A model generated the notes under the pieces. It was given only the letters and a program-made list of their open reading frames with translations, was not told the DNA's origin and searched no databases. A stretch of 64,000 nucleotides of DNA from Hyphococcus aureus (GTDB lineage: Bacteria > Pseudomonadota > Alphaproteobacteria > Caulobacterales > Parvularculaceae): the NCBI RefSeq assembly GCF_042643165.1, contig NZ_JBHRSH010000002.1:868001-932000 (forward strand), given 5' to 3'. A program made the translations under genes and the position numbers. Shown here in pieces: positions 34,026 through 43,667 of the stretch; the first letter of the stretch is position 1; each line of letters opens with the position of its first letter.

Positions 34026-35663
34026 ATGCGCAACTTTAGCCAGCATCCAAAACCATGGCCCGACGGCGCGGTGATCTATCAGATTTATCCGCGCAGCTTT
34101 CGCGATTTCGACGGCGACGGCGTCGGCGACCTGAAGGGCATCGCGGAAAAGCTGGATTATGTGGCGCGGCTCGGCGTTGACGCCGTCTGGCTCTCGCCAT
34201 TTTTCACCTCGCCCATGCGCGATTTTGGATATGACGTTGCCGACTATTGCGATGTGGACCCGCTTTTTGGAACGCTTTCCAATTTCGATACGGTAGTGGA
34301 AAAAGCCCACGCTCTCGATCTTAAAATCATCATCGATCAGGTCTATTCGCACACCTCGGATGAACATCCCTGGTTTTTGCAAAGCCGCAGCGATCGGACC
34401 AATGACAAAGCCGACTGGTATGTCTGGGCCGATCCGAAACCGGATGGATCGCCGCCCAATAACTGGATATCGGTCTTTGGCGGCGTGTCCTGGGAATGGG
34501 ATGCGCGCCGCGGGCAATATTATCTGCACAATTTCCTGACAAGCCAGCCGGATCTCAATGTGCACAACGAAGAGGTTCAGGACGCACTATTGGATGTCAC
34601 GCACTTCTGGCTGGATCTCGGCGTCGATGGCTTTCGTCTCGATGCGCTGAATTTTGCGATGCACGACCCGAAATTGCGCGACAATCCGCCGGCGAATTAT
34701 GGCGCGAAGAAACCGTCGCGGCCTTTCGACTTTCAGGAGCATCTCTTCAACCAGTCGCATCCCGGTATTCCAAAGTTTCTGCAACGCATTCGCACAGTCA
34801 CAGATGAATATCCGAACATCTTCACCGTGGCGGAAGTGGTGGGCCCCCGCCCCCTAAAGGAGATGAAGGCTTTCACGGCGGGCGAAAAACACCTCACCAC
34901 CGCCTATAATTTTGATTTTCTGTATGCGAATGAATTGACCCCGGAGATGGTCAAGCACTCCCTTTCGGGCTGGCCGGGCGGTCCCGGCGAAGCCGCGCCA
35001 TCCTGGGCGTTTTCCAATCACGACGCGCCGCGCTGCGTCACCCGCTGGGCGAAGGACGCCGACGGGCGACAGGCGGCGAAACTCTACCTCCTCCTGCTGC
35101 TGAGCCTTCGCGGCTATGTTTTTGTTTATCAGGGTGAAGAGCTGGGCCTGCCCCAGGCGGACGTCCCGTTCGAGGCGCTGCAGGACCCCGAGGCCATCGC
35201 CAACTGGCCGGCGACGTTGGGCCGCGACGGCGCACGCACACCCATGCCGTGGGAAAAAATGGGGCAAGGTGGGGGATTTTCCCAAGTCGTCCCGCGTCGT
35301 CCGCCATTGCTGCCCATGGATGCGCGCCACCCGCCCCTCGCCGTCGACGCCCAGGAAGACGACAAAGCATCGGTTCTTCATTTCGCCCGCACCGCCATCC
35401 AGCTTCGTCGCGCCTCGCCTGCGCTGCGAAACGGCGCCCTGAAAATTCTGGAGGCGCCGGCAGGCGTCCTCGCTTTTGTTCGCAAGCATGACAAAGAGCG
35501 ATTGCTTTGCGTTTTCAATCTCAGCCACGAAGATAGCGCCCTGCCCGATTCGTTGAGGCCCGATGGCGCCCTGCGCCTCGCCGCCGGCATTGCAGGCGAC
35601 TGCGCGCCGGAACACCTTCCCGGACTTTCCGGTTTTATTGCAGCCGGATTCGTCGCCGATTGA
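34026..35663 (+). CDS. GH13 alpha-glucosidase
   Basis: A 545-residue GH13 enzyme, close to alpha-1,4/1,6-glucosidases that release glucose from oligosaccharides. N-terminal IYQIYPRSFRDFDGDGVGDLKGI is typical. Catalytic residues are D206 (GFRLDALNF), E270 (FTVAEVVG) and D333 (FSNHDAPR). No signal peptide, so cytoplasmic. After RTPMPWE the loop GGGFSQVVPRRPPLLPMD differs from the GFS..PWLP pattern I expect, but the frame is continuous on both sides. The ribosome-binding site is weak. It is divergent from the glycosyltransferase operon, 90 bases away. Confidence 0.9.
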   Translation: MRNFSQHPKPWPDGAVIYQIYPRSFRDFDGDGVGDLKGIAEKLDYVARLGVDAVWLSPFFTSPMRDFGYDVADYCDVDPLFGTLSNFDTVVEKAHALDLKIIIDQVYSHTSDEHPWFLQSRSDRTNDKADWYVWADPKPDGSPPNNWISVFGGVSWEWDARRGQYYLHNFLTSQPDLNVHNEEVQDALLDVTHFWLDLGVDGFRLDALNFAMHDPKLRDNPPANYGAKKPSRPFDFQEHLFNQSHPGIPKFLQRIRTVTDEYPNIFTVAEVVGPRPLKEMKAFTAGEKHLTTAYNFDFLYANELTPEMVKHSLSGWPGGPGEAAPSWAFSNHDAPRCVTRWAKDADGRQAAKLYLLLLLSLRGYVFVYQGEELGLPQADVPFEALQDPEAIANWPATLGRDGARTPMPWEKMGQGGGFSQVVPRRPPLLPMDARHPPLAVDAQEDDKASVLHFARTAIQLRRASPALRNGALKILEAPAGVLAFVRKHDKERLLCVFNLSHEDSALPDSLRPDGALRLAAGIAGDCAPEHLPGLSGFIAAGFVAD

Positions 35664-35747
35664 GTCTTTGACGCGTTAACCAACGCAAACAGTTGGCCTT
35701 TGCGCCAGATGCCTTCATATAGGCTGAGGGCAAATAAAGGATACTCG

Positions 35748-36716
35748 GTGAAAACCGTTTTGATCACAGGGGCTGCCGGTTTTATCGGCTTTCATACGGC
35801 TGCGCGCCTTGCGCAGTCCGGATGGCGCGTCATCGGCGCCGATAATTTCAATGACTATTACGACCCGGCCCTGAAACGCGCCCGCGTAAAAGAACTGGAT
35901 AATGCGGCGGTCATCCACGAGATCGACATTGCCGACGCCGATGCGTTTTCGGAACTGGTGCGCGACACAGCGCCCGAGGTCATCATTCACCTCGCGGCGC
36001 AGGCGGGCGTGCGTTATTCGATAGACAATCCTTTCGCCTATGCGCGCTCAAATCTGACCGGACATCTTTCCGTCCTTGAAGCCTGCCGTCACGCGAAAGG
36101 GCTTTCGCATCTGATCTACGCTTCTTCAAGTTCGGTTTATGGCGGCAACACCAAGACGCCCTTTAGCGAAACCGATCCAGTGGACGCGCCGGTCTCTCTC
36201 TACGCGGCGACCAAACGCGCTGACGAATTGATGAGCTCAACCTACGCGCATCTTTACGGCATCAAACAGCTGGGCCTGCGTTTCTTCACCGTCTATGGCC
36301 CCTGGGGGCGTCCCGACATGGCCTATTGGACGTTTACGGACAAAATCCTGAAAGGCGAGCCGATCCCCGTCTATAATCATGGCGATATGCGCCGGGACTT
36401 CACCTTTGTGGATGACGTCACCGAAGCGATCGAACGCATGGCGGCAAAAGCGCCCGACTTCACCGGTGAAGACCGGCCGCACCGGCTATACAATATCGGC
36501 AATCACACGCCCGTGCCGCTCATGGATTTCATCGCTGCGCTTGAAACCGCCCTCGGCAAAAAAGCAGTGATCGACATGCAGCCGATGCAGCCCGGCGACG
36601 TCAAGGAAACCTATGCCGACGTGACGCGCCTCGCCGCCGATTATGGCTTCAATCCGGCAACCCCTATCGGCGACGGTTTGAAACGCTTCGCTGACTGGCG
36701 CCGCGCGCACCCCTAG
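35748..36716 (+). CDS. NAD-dependent epimerase, UDP-glucuronate 4-epimerase type
   Basis: A 322-residue short-chain dehydrogenase/epimerase. The NAD-binding motif GAAGFIG is at 8-14, the catalytic serine region is YASSSSVYGG and the YxxxK pair is in YAATKRADE. FFTVYGPWGRPDMA and the segment RRDFTFVDDV match UDP-glucuronate 4-epimerases, which make UDP-galacturonate for surface polysaccharides. The start is a GTG at 35748 with AAAGGA 6 bases upstream; the open frame from 35700 is rejected. It fits the glycosyltransferases nearby. Confidence 0.88.
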   Translation: MKTVLITGAAGFIGFHTAARLAQSGWRVIGADNFNDYYDPALKRARVKELDNAAVIHEIDIADADAFSELVRDTAPEVIIHLAAQAGVRYSIDNPFAYARSNLTGHLSVLEACRHAKGLSHLIYASSSSVYGGNTKTPFSETDPVDAPVSLYAATKRADELMSSTYAHLYGIKQLGLRFFTVYGPWGRPDMAYWTFTDKILKGEPIPVYNHGDMRRDFTFVDDVTEAIERMAAKAPDFTGEDRPHRLYNIGNHTPVPLMDFIAALETALGKKAVIDMQPMQPGDVKETYADVTRLAADYGFNPATPIGDGLKRFADWRRAHP

Positions 36717-36815
36717 AACCGCCTCTTCCCTTTCCGATGATGCCGTAATATACTGAAAAACAAGGGATTTTATTCCCTTTGTGAATACAGGCATTCCCGG
36801 AAAGAACGGCGACCC

Positions 36816-38456
36816 ATGTCAGCACAGTATGACGCGATTATCATCGGCGGCGGCCATAATGGTCTTGTCTGCGGCTTTTATCTTGCGAAAGCCGGACGGC
36901 GCGTTCTGATTGTCGAAAAGCGCGATATTGTCGGCGGCGCAGCTGTCACCGAGGAATTCCATCCCGGCTTCCGCAATTCCGTCGCCAGCTATTCGGTGAG
37001 CCTGCTCAATCCGAAAATCATCGCCGACATGGAGCTTGAGCGCCACCGGCTGAAAGTGGTGCTTCGCCCCGCCTCCTATTTCGCGCCGACGCCGGATGGA
37101 AAACATCTCCTGCTCGGGCGCGACGACAAACAAAATATTGAAACCATCCGCCGTCTCTCCCCGAACGACGCGCAAGCCTATTCCGCCTATCATGATCGAC
37201 TTGACCGGCTGGTCGATCTCTTCCGGTCGACGCTGCTTGAAACCCCGCCCAATCTCGGCGGCGGCGTGCGTCACATGTTCTCGGCGGCGATGCTGGCCAA
37301 GCGCGCCCACAAACTCGGCATTGAAGGCCAGCGCGATCTGATCGACCTGTTCGGCAAGAGCGCAGGCGAAATTCTCGATAACTGGTTCGAACTGGATGTG
37401 ATCAAGGGCATTCTCGGCTTTGACGCCATCACCGGCGCCTATTGCAGTCCCTATACGCCGGGTTCCGCCTATGTGCTCCTGCATCATGTCTTTGGCGAGG
37501 TGAACGGCGTCAAAGGCGCCTGGGGTCACGCAATCGGCGGCATGGGCGCGATCACGCAGGCCATGGCCGCCGCCGCCCGTGAAGCCGGCGCCGAGATCCG
37601 CACCGACGCGCCGGTGAAGGAAGTCATCGTCGAGAATGACCGCGCAGAGGGTGTTGTCCTCGAAGACGGAACGGCGATCCGGGCGAAAGTTGTGGCATCA
37701 AACATCCATCCGCAGCTTCTCTACGGCAAACTGATCCCGGAAGACGCGCTGGAAGATGAATTCGCCGAACGCATCCGCAACTGGCGCTCGGGCTCCGGCG
37801 TTTTCCGCATGAATGTGGCCCTGTCCGAATTGCCGAATTTCACTTCCCTGCCATCGACCAGCGTCGGCATCCATCACAAGGCGAGCATCATGATCGCGCC
37901 GAGTCTCGATTATCTCGACACGGCCTACACGGATGCGCGGCGCAATGGGTGGGCGAAAAAACCGGTCATCGAAATGCATATTCCGTCGACCATTGACGAT
38001 TCACTGGCGCCCGAAGGCCAACATGTGGCCAGCATGTTCTGCCAGCATTTCGCGCCGGAACTCCCGAATGGAAAAAGCTGGGACGATCACCGCGACGAAG
38101 TCGCCGATCTCATCATCGACACGGTCAATGACTACGCGCCGAATTTCAAGGCGTCGGTTATCGGCCGCATGGCGCTGTCGCCCCTCGATCTCGAACGCAA
38201 GCTGTCGCTCGTTGGCGGCGACATTTTCCACGGACAGCTCGGGATCGACCAGTTGTTCAGCGCAAGACCAGTCCTCGGTTATGCGGATTATCGCGGACCC
38301 TTCAAAGGCCTATATATGTGCGGCTCCTCGACCCACCCGGGCGGCGGCGTCACTGGGCTTCCCGGCCATAACGCCGCGCGCGAAATCCTCCGCGACATTG
38401 GTAAGGGTTCAGGGGGAAAGGGACGCGGATCGCAGATGCGCGCCGCCGCGCTTTGA
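36816..38456 (+). CDS. Phytoene dehydrogenase-like FAD oxidoreductase
   Basis: A 546-residue flavoprotein of the COG1233/PYROXD2-like family, related to carotenoid desaturases. The dinucleotide-binding motif IIIGGGHNGLVCGFYLAKAG is at 8-27, with IVEKRDIVGGAAVTEE after it, and the C-terminal FAD site is HPGGGVTGLPGHNAAREIL. No carotenoid genes are near, and the physiological substrate of this family in bacteria is not known to me. A second copy, closely similar over its visible part, is at 63435. The stop TGA shares its last base with the start of the M16 peptidase gene. Confidence 0.88.
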   Translation: MSAQYDAIIIGGGHNGLVCGFYLAKAGRRVLIVEKRDIVGGAAVTEEFHPGFRNSVASYSVSLLNPKIIADMELERHRLKVVLRPASYFAPTPDGKHLLLGRDDKQNIETIRRLSPNDAQAYSAYHDRLDRLVDLFRSTLLETPPNLGGGVRHMFSAAMLAKRAHKLGIEGQRDLIDLFGKSAGEILDNWFELDVIKGILGFDAITGAYCSPYTPGSAYVLLHHVFGEVNGVKGAWGHAIGGMGAITQAMAAAAREAGAEIRTDAPVKEVIVENDRAEGVVLEDGTAIRAKVVASNIHPQLLYGKLIPEDALEDEFAERIRNWRSGSGVFRMNVALSELPNFTSLPSTSVGIHHKASIMIAPSLDYLDTAYTDARRNGWAKKPVIEMHIPSTIDDSLAPEGQHVASMFCQHFAPELPNGKSWDDHRDEVADLIIDTVNDYAPNFKASVIGRMALSPLDLERKLSLVGGDIFHGQLGIDQLFSARPVLGYADYRGPFKGLYMCGSSTHPGGGVTGLPGHNAAREILRDIGKGSGGKGRGSQMRAAAL

Positions 38457-40900
38457 TGCGGCTTCTTCTAAGCTTTCTTCTTTTAGCGCTTGTTCTCGCG
38501 CCGTCCTTCGCGCACGCCATCGACCTTGAAAAGACGCGCGTGACGCATCTCGATAACGGCCTGACGCTTCTCATCTTGGAAGAACACGCCCTGCCCGTCG
38601 TCAGCGTGCAGATGGCCTACAAAACCGGCGGCCGCGACGATCCTGAAGGACGCATGGGGTTAGCTCACTTCTTCGAACATATGGCGTTCCGCTCCTCGAA
38701 GAATTTTCCCGGAACGCGCCTTGCGGGCGACATCTACGCCGTCGGCGGCGAATGGCACGGCTATACCTGGATCGACACGGTCACTTTTTTTGCAACAGCG
38801 CCTAAAGACGACCTTGACCTGCTTTTGCGCATCGAGGCGGACCGGCTTGGTCAATTGAAAATGGACCCGAATGACGTTGAGGCGGAAACCGGCGCCGTTA
38901 TCGCGGAGATGAACGGCTACGCCAACGACCCGTCCACAATATTATTCGACGCAACCCTTGCGGCCGCATTTCAGGTGCATCCCTATCGCAAGAACACCAT
39001 CGGCTACGCGGCGGACGTCGAAGCGATCACCCATGATGACATTGTCGAATTTTACGAAAACAATATTGGACCGAAAACGGCAGTGCTCACCATTGCAGGC
39101 GATGTTGACGCTGATGCGGTCGAAGCGCGCGTTAAAAAACTCTTCGGCAAATTCAGGGCGAACGCGGAACCGCAACTCCCGCCCTTAAGCGAGCCGGACT
39201 ATCAGGGCGAAAAGCGCATTCGTCTCGAAGGCGATGTCGATCAGAAACTTTTCCGTATCGCTTACCCAGCGCCGGCAGCGTCAAGCGAAGATTATCCGGC
39301 TTTTCTCGTGCTTCAGGCGCTGGCGGGCGCCTCCAGCGGCGTCTCTTTTTTGCAGAATGACTGGGGCACACCTGTTTCAGAAGACGCCGCACTGTCCGGT
39401 GTTACAGACGACCTAAAAACCTGGTTCATTCCGACAGCGCAGCCTTATGTCTTTCTGATCGCGGGATCGGCGGGCGCAAACGCCGATGAGGCGAAAACCG
39501 AGAACGCCGTCCAACGCGCACTGGACGGACTGGCCGCTAAGCCCGTCAGCGACAGCAAACTCAACAGGGCCAAAGCTCAAGTGCAGAGTGAATTGATCTT
39601 CGATATAGAGACCACCGAAGACGCGGCGCACCAGCTGGCGTTTTTCGAAGCCGTCGGCGCTCTCGATCAATTACTCACCCTCGAAGAGAGCATAGACGCG
39701 GTCACGCAAGCCGATATTCAGCGGGTCGCCAAAACCTATCTTGACCCTGATCGCCGCACCATCGGCTGGTTCGTTCCCGATACGGACGGCGCGCCGGACG
39801 CCATCGCCAGCCCTGACACGCTTACCATCGCGGCGGAGCACCGCGGCAAGCCCGCCGCCGATAAACAGGCGGACAATCGCGACAGCGAAACGCAAGGCGC
39901 CATCATCGTCGCCCCCTCGCCCCTGTCGCCGATCGTTTCCCTCCGCGCCCTATTGCCCGGCGTTTATGATTGCAGGCTCTGCGCCGCGAACGATCCGGCG
40001 CCGGGCGTAACCAGCATCGCGGTTTCGGGCCTGTCGGAAGAGCTTACATCGCTGGCGACAAAGGCGAGTGACGCCATCGCCGAAGCGAAGCCTGCCGCGC
40101 GTAGGGCGCCAGACAGCGGCGATCCCTATACACGGCTCGAACAGATCTTCACCGCGCGGTTCACACAGAGTGATACGCCCGCAAAGGCGGCGCCCGCCTT
40201 TATCGCTGTGTCAGGCGATGTAGACGCCGAAGCCGCAAAACAAATCGTCGAAACAGCCTTCAGCCCTATACTGGCTGAGCCTTCGGTCGCCACGATCACC
40301 CCGTCCCAGGGCGACATCCATGTTCACCTTCCAGAAGACAAGGCGCAGGTCGCGCTCGGCTACATGACCGCCGCGCCCGCGCTCGATTCCGGCGAGGCGG
40401 CCGCCTGGCGGCTTGCCCTTTACATGTTCGCCCATGGCTATGGCGGGCGTCTTGGCGAGGAAGCGATTTCGAACCAGGGGCTCGCCTATTATATCGGCGC
40501 CGATTATCGCGGCGGAAAAGGCGCAGGGTTGATCACGCTCAATATCGGCGTCGACCCGGATAAACAGCAGGCGCTGCTGGAAACGCTGAAAGCCGAACTC
40601 GCGCGCTTTCAGTCCGAACCGCCGGACGAAGCCGAACTCGCCGAGGCCAAGCGCCATCTGATCGGCCGCAAGATCAGCGCCGCCCAGAGCAATGAGGAAA
40701 TCACCGCCGCCCTCGCCCAGGACTGGGCCGGGCAGGGCTTAACCACGATTGAAGACTTTTCCGCCGCCGTAAACGCGGTGACGCTTGACGAGCTGCGCGA
40801 CGTTCTGCCCGCTTTCGCTGATGGAGACGTTGTCGCCATATCGGCAGGCGGCGAAAAACAGGATAGAATGCCGCCCGAAACCAGCCCCAAGAGAGAGTAG
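38456..40900 (+). CDS. M16 family zinc metallopeptidase
   Basis: An 814-residue pitrilysin-family protease with a signal peptide (about 1-21, ending AHA). The zinc motif HFFEH is at 71-75, with the distal glutamate in ETGAVIAEM. Two M16 repeats are visible; the second half (ARFTQSDTPAKAAPAFIAVSG, GGRLGEEAISNQGLAYYIGADY) lacks the HxxEH motif, as usual. Predicted periplasmic peptidase. The ATG at 38456 overlaps the preceding TGA by one base (TGATG), so the pair is coupled. A TTG just before it is not needed. Confidence 0.92.
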   Translation: MRLLLSFLLLALVLAPSFAHAIDLEKTRVTHLDNGLTLLILEEHALPVVSVQMAYKTGGRDDPEGRMGLAHFFEHMAFRSSKNFPGTRLAGDIYAVGGEWHGYTWIDTVTFFATAPKDDLDLLLRIEADRLGQLKMDPNDVEAETGAVIAEMNGYANDPSTILFDATLAAAFQVHPYRKNTIGYAADVEAITHDDIVEFYENNIGPKTAVLTIAGDVDADAVEARVKKLFGKFRANAEPQLPPLSEPDYQGEKRIRLEGDVDQKLFRIAYPAPAASSEDYPAFLVLQALAGASSGVSFLQNDWGTPVSEDAALSGVTDDLKTWFIPTAQPYVFLIAGSAGANADEAKTENAVQRALDGLAAKPVSDSKLNRAKAQVQSELIFDIETTEDAAHQLAFFEAVGALDQLLTLEESIDAVTQADIQRVAKTYLDPDRRTIGWFVPDTDGAPDAIASPDTLTIAAEHRGKPAADKQADNRDSETQGAIIVAPSPLSPIVSLRALLPGVYDCRLCAANDPAPGVTSIAVSGLSEELTSLATKASDAIAEAKPAARRAPDSGDPYTRLEQIFTARFTQSDTPAKAAPAFIAVSGDVDAEAAKQIVETAFSPILAEPSVATITPSQGDIHVHLPEDKAQVALGYMTAAPALDSGEAAAWRLALYMFAHGYGGRLGEEAISNQGLAYYIGADYRGGKGAGLITLNIGVDPDKQQALLETLKAELARFQSEPPDEAELAEAKRHLIGRKISAAQSNEEITAALAQDWAGQGLTTIEDFSAAVNAVTLDELRDVLPAFADGDVVAISAGGEKQDRMPPETSPKRE

Positions 40901-40903
40901 CCC

Positions 40904-42091
40904 ATGAGCCAGACAGCAAAACATCACTCCAAACCCGTGCTGGTCGCAGATCAGGATTCCCAGAGCCTGCCTGCCTGGACCTATTACGATCAGGATTTCT
41001 TTGAGCTGGAGCGTGAAAAGGTTTTCCTTCCCGCCTGGCACCTTGTGGGCCACGAAAACGATCTCCTAAACATTGGCGATTACCTCACCTTCAAGATGTA
41101 TAACGAGATCGCCTTTGTCGTGCGCGGCAAGGACGGCGAACTGCGCGGGTTTCACAATGTCTGCCGTCACCGCGCCGCGCGCATGGTCGACGGCGATCAT
41201 GGCAATTGCGGGCGCAGCCTCGTGTGTCCCTATCACGCCTGGACATATCAGCTCGACGGCACGCTCACCGGCGTTCCCTATCTCGATCAATATGAGAATT
41301 TCGACAAGGCTGAACACGGGCTGACGCCGGTTGAAGTCGACAGTTTTGCCGGGTTCGTTTTCCTGCGTTTTGTGTCCGGCGGCCCATCGCTGAAAGACTA
41401 TACGGCGCCGGTCGCAGAGGAATTCGAAATCTACAAGACCAAAGACATGAAACCGCTACGCCATGTGGGCGGGCGCCTGCGCGAAGTGAACTGGAAGAAC
41501 GCCACCGATAATTATGTGGATGCGCTGCATATCCGCGTCGCTCATGACGGACTTCATGGCCTTCTCGGCGACAGCTACAGGCTCACCATCGACCGTGACG
41601 TTCACAAGATTTTCAGCGAAGTGAAAACCGGGGAGATGGCGTCGCTTTCCAACAACGCTTATCGCAAGATCCTCCCGCATGTTGACCATCTGCCTGAAGA
41701 GCGCCAGCACATGTGGACCTATTACAAGCTATGGCCAAATCTGATGTTCGATTTTTATGCGGACCAGATCGATTTCATGCAGTTCATCCCCCTGACGCCG
41801 ACGACCTGCATCCTGCGCGAAAGCGCTTATGCGCTTGATGACGACCGGCGGGAAATGAAGCTCGCACGTTATCTCAATTGCCGCATCAACCGGAATGTGA
41901 ATCGCGAAGATAAAGGCCTTATTGAACGCGTGCAGGAAGGCATGGGCTCCATGACTTTTGAGCAAGGCCCGCTTGGCAACTCGGAAATCTGCCTGCGCCA
42001 CTTCGCCAAACAGATGCGCGAAGCCATTCCGGTCGCAAAGTCACGGGAAAAACCGGCAGCCGATAAGATACAAGAAGCGTTTGATGCGTAA
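40904..42091 (+). CDS. Rieske aromatic-ring-hydroxylating-type oxygenase, alpha subunit
   Basis: A 395-residue Rieske non-haem iron oxygenase. The [2Fe-2S] centre is C87-x-H89 and C108-x2-H111 (CRHR and CPYHAW). The iron site follows NWKNATDNYVDALHIRVAH, with H209 and H214. Substrates of such enzymes range from aromatics to quaternary amines such as betaine or carnitine; sequence alone does not decide. No ferredoxin or reductase gene is adjacent, so electron partners must be encoded elsewhere. GAGAG lies 6 bases before the ATG. The gene follows the M16 peptidase by 3 bases. Confidence 0.9.
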   Translation: MSQTAKHHSKPVLVADQDSQSLPAWTYYDQDFFELEREKVFLPAWHLVGHENDLLNIGDYLTFKMYNEIAFVVRGKDGELRGFHNVCRHRAARMVDGDHGNCGRSLVCPYHAWTYQLDGTLTGVPYLDQYENFDKAEHGLTPVEVDSFAGFVFLRFVSGGPSLKDYTAPVAEEFEIYKTKDMKPLRHVGGRLREVNWKNATDNYVDALHIRVAHDGLHGLLGDSYRLTIDRDVHKIFSEVKTGEMASLSNNAYRKILPHVDHLPEERQHMWTYYKLWPNLMFDFYADQIDFMQFIPLTPTTCILRESAYALDDDRREMKLARYLNCRINRNVNREDKGLIERVQEGMGSMTFEQGPLGNSEICLRHFAKQMREAIPVAKSREKPAADKIQEAFDA

Positions 42092-42155
42092 GTCAAAGCG
42101 TGTCGCGCATAAGTGGTCACTGATTATGTGCAAAGGCGCGCGATAAAAAACAACC

Positions 42156-42183
42156 TAAAGCATGTCGGCTAAAACATGCTTTA
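42156..42183. terminator. Hairpin between convergent genes, overlapping nhaC stop
   Basis: TAAAGCATGT and ACATGCTTTA form a perfect 10-base stem with an 8-base loop. The right arm includes the TTA that is the nhaC stop on the minus strand. It is AT-rich and lacks a clear U-tract on either side, so it may be a weak bidirectional terminator or an mRNA 3' end structure. Confidence 0.5.
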
Positions 42184-43644
42184 AGCAGCGGCGCCTTCGG
42201 GCGCCGTTTCTTTTTGCCGAACCAGCGCAATCCCGAAAAATCCATACACAATGGCGAGCGCCGGATTGAGCAGATTCACAAACGCAAAAGGCAAATAGTC
42301 GAGCGTCGGCACACCGAGCGCCCCCGCCATGAAGACGCCGCAGGTGGTCCATGGCACAAGCGCAGAGGTCATTGTGCCCGCATCTTCCACCGTTCGCGAA
42401 AGATTAACCGGCGCCAGCCCGCGCTTTTGGTACTCCTTCAAATATATCCGGCCCGGAATAATGATCGCCATATATTGCGTCGCGGAGAAAATGTTCATCG
42501 CGATGGCGCTGAAAACGGTTGCACTCACCAGCGAGCCGACGCCGCGTATGCGGTTGATCAGGGGCGCCGTCAGCCGTTCAAGCAATCCGGTCGCTTCCAT
42601 GGAGGCCGCAAAACTGAGCGCCGCGATCACCATCCAGATGATCGTCATCATGCTCGCCATGCCGCCGCGCGTTAACAGCCGGTCAAGCTCAGCGACGCCA
42701 AGACTCGACTGAAACCCGGTCGAGAGCGCCTGCCATACGCCTTTCACCATGGCGGCGGCGTAGGGAAGCTCCCCCGCAGGGTCGGCGAAGACACGCACAA
42801 TCTCGGGCTGGCGAATGACAGCGACAAGCCCGCCCAGAAGCGCGCCAATCGCAATCGTCGGGTAAGGCGGAAACTTCCTGATCGCCAAAATGAAGACGGC
42901 GGCAAGCGGAAGCATCGTCAGCGGACCAAGGTCGTAAGCCGCTTTCAAGGTTTCGCGGGTTTGCGCGATGGCGTCGACCGGCGCCGCCTCCCCGCCTTGG
43001 GTCAGGGAAAACCCGGCGAAGATGATGGTTGCGATGATCAGGGAGGGAATAGTTGTGGTCAGCATGTGACGCACATGATCGAAAAGATTCACCCCGACCA
43101 CTGCGGCGGCAAGGTTGGTTGAATCTGACAAGGGAGACAGCTTGTCGCCAAAGTAAGAGCCGCCGACGACGGCGCCTGCGGTGATTTCGGGCGACAGGCC
43201 CATGATTGTCGCCGCGCCCACAAGCGCGAGGCCCACCGTGCCCGCCGTCGTCCATGATGAGCCGATGGAAACGGATACGCAGGCGCAGATCACCGCGGCG
43301 GCGGGATAAAACCATTGCGGGCTGATCAGCCCGAGGCCGTAATAGATCATCGCCGGCGCGGTGCCCGACATCATCCATGTGCCGATCAGCGCGCCAACGG
43401 CCAGAAGAATGAGCGAGGCCGGGACAGCGCGCGAGACCGAATGAACCACCGCCTCTTCAAGCGCTGACCACTTCATCCCGTAAGCAAGGCCGATGATGTT
43501 GGCGGCGCCCGCAGCGACAAGCAGCACGATCTGCGCCGGGCCGCCGGCGGAAGCGTCGCCGAACAGCCAGACCGCCATCCCCATGAAGCCGATAAGCACA
43601 AACGCAGGGATGAGCGCGATGGCGAACGGAACGTCTTTCGTCAT
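42181..43644 (-). CDS. nhaC: Na+/H+ antiporter NhaC family
   Basis: A 487-residue membrane antiporter of the NhaC family with about 11-12 hydrophobic segments. Recognisable stretches are SIGSSWTTAGTVGLALVG, GGSYFGDKLSPLSDSTNLAAA and TMTSALVPWTTCGVFMAGALGVPT. NhaC-type proteins exchange sodium, and sometimes organic substrates, for protons or each other. Its place downstream of BKACE, GNAT and TolB/CehA-like genes leaves open that it moves a catabolic substrate. It follows the TolB/CehA gene by 23 bases. Ends in a hairpin overlapping its stop. Confidence 0.88.
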   Translation of the reverse strand: MTKDVPFAIALIPAFVLIGFMGMAVWLFGDASAGGPAQIVLLVAAGAANIIGLAYGMKWSALEEAVVHSVSRAVPASLILLAVGALIGTWMMSGTAPAMIYYGLGLISPQWFYPAAAVICACVSVSIGSSWTTAGTVGLALVGAATIMGLSPEITAGAVVGGSYFGDKLSPLSDSTNLAAAVVGVNLFDHVRHMLTTTIPSLIIATIIFAGFSLTQGGEAAPVDAIAQTRETLKAAYDLGPLTMLPLAAVFILAIRKFPPYPTIAIGALLGGLVAVIRQPEIVRVFADPAGELPYAAAMVKGVWQALSTGFQSSLGVAELDRLLTRGGMASMMTIIWMVIAALSFAASMEATGLLERLTAPLINRIRGVGSLVSATVFSAIAMNIFSATQYMAIIIPGRIYLKEYQKRGLAPVNLSRTVEDAGTMTSALVPWTTCGVFMAGALGVPTLDYLPFAFVNLLNPALAIVYGFFGIALVRQKETAPEGAAA

Positions 43645-43667
43645 GTGGGCTCCTTGAGGCGCACAAG

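Noticed and set aside
35221..35340. A pair of frameshifts in the GH13 gene
   Set aside because: The protein before and after the odd loop reads correctly in one frame, and neither other frame restores the expected motif better.
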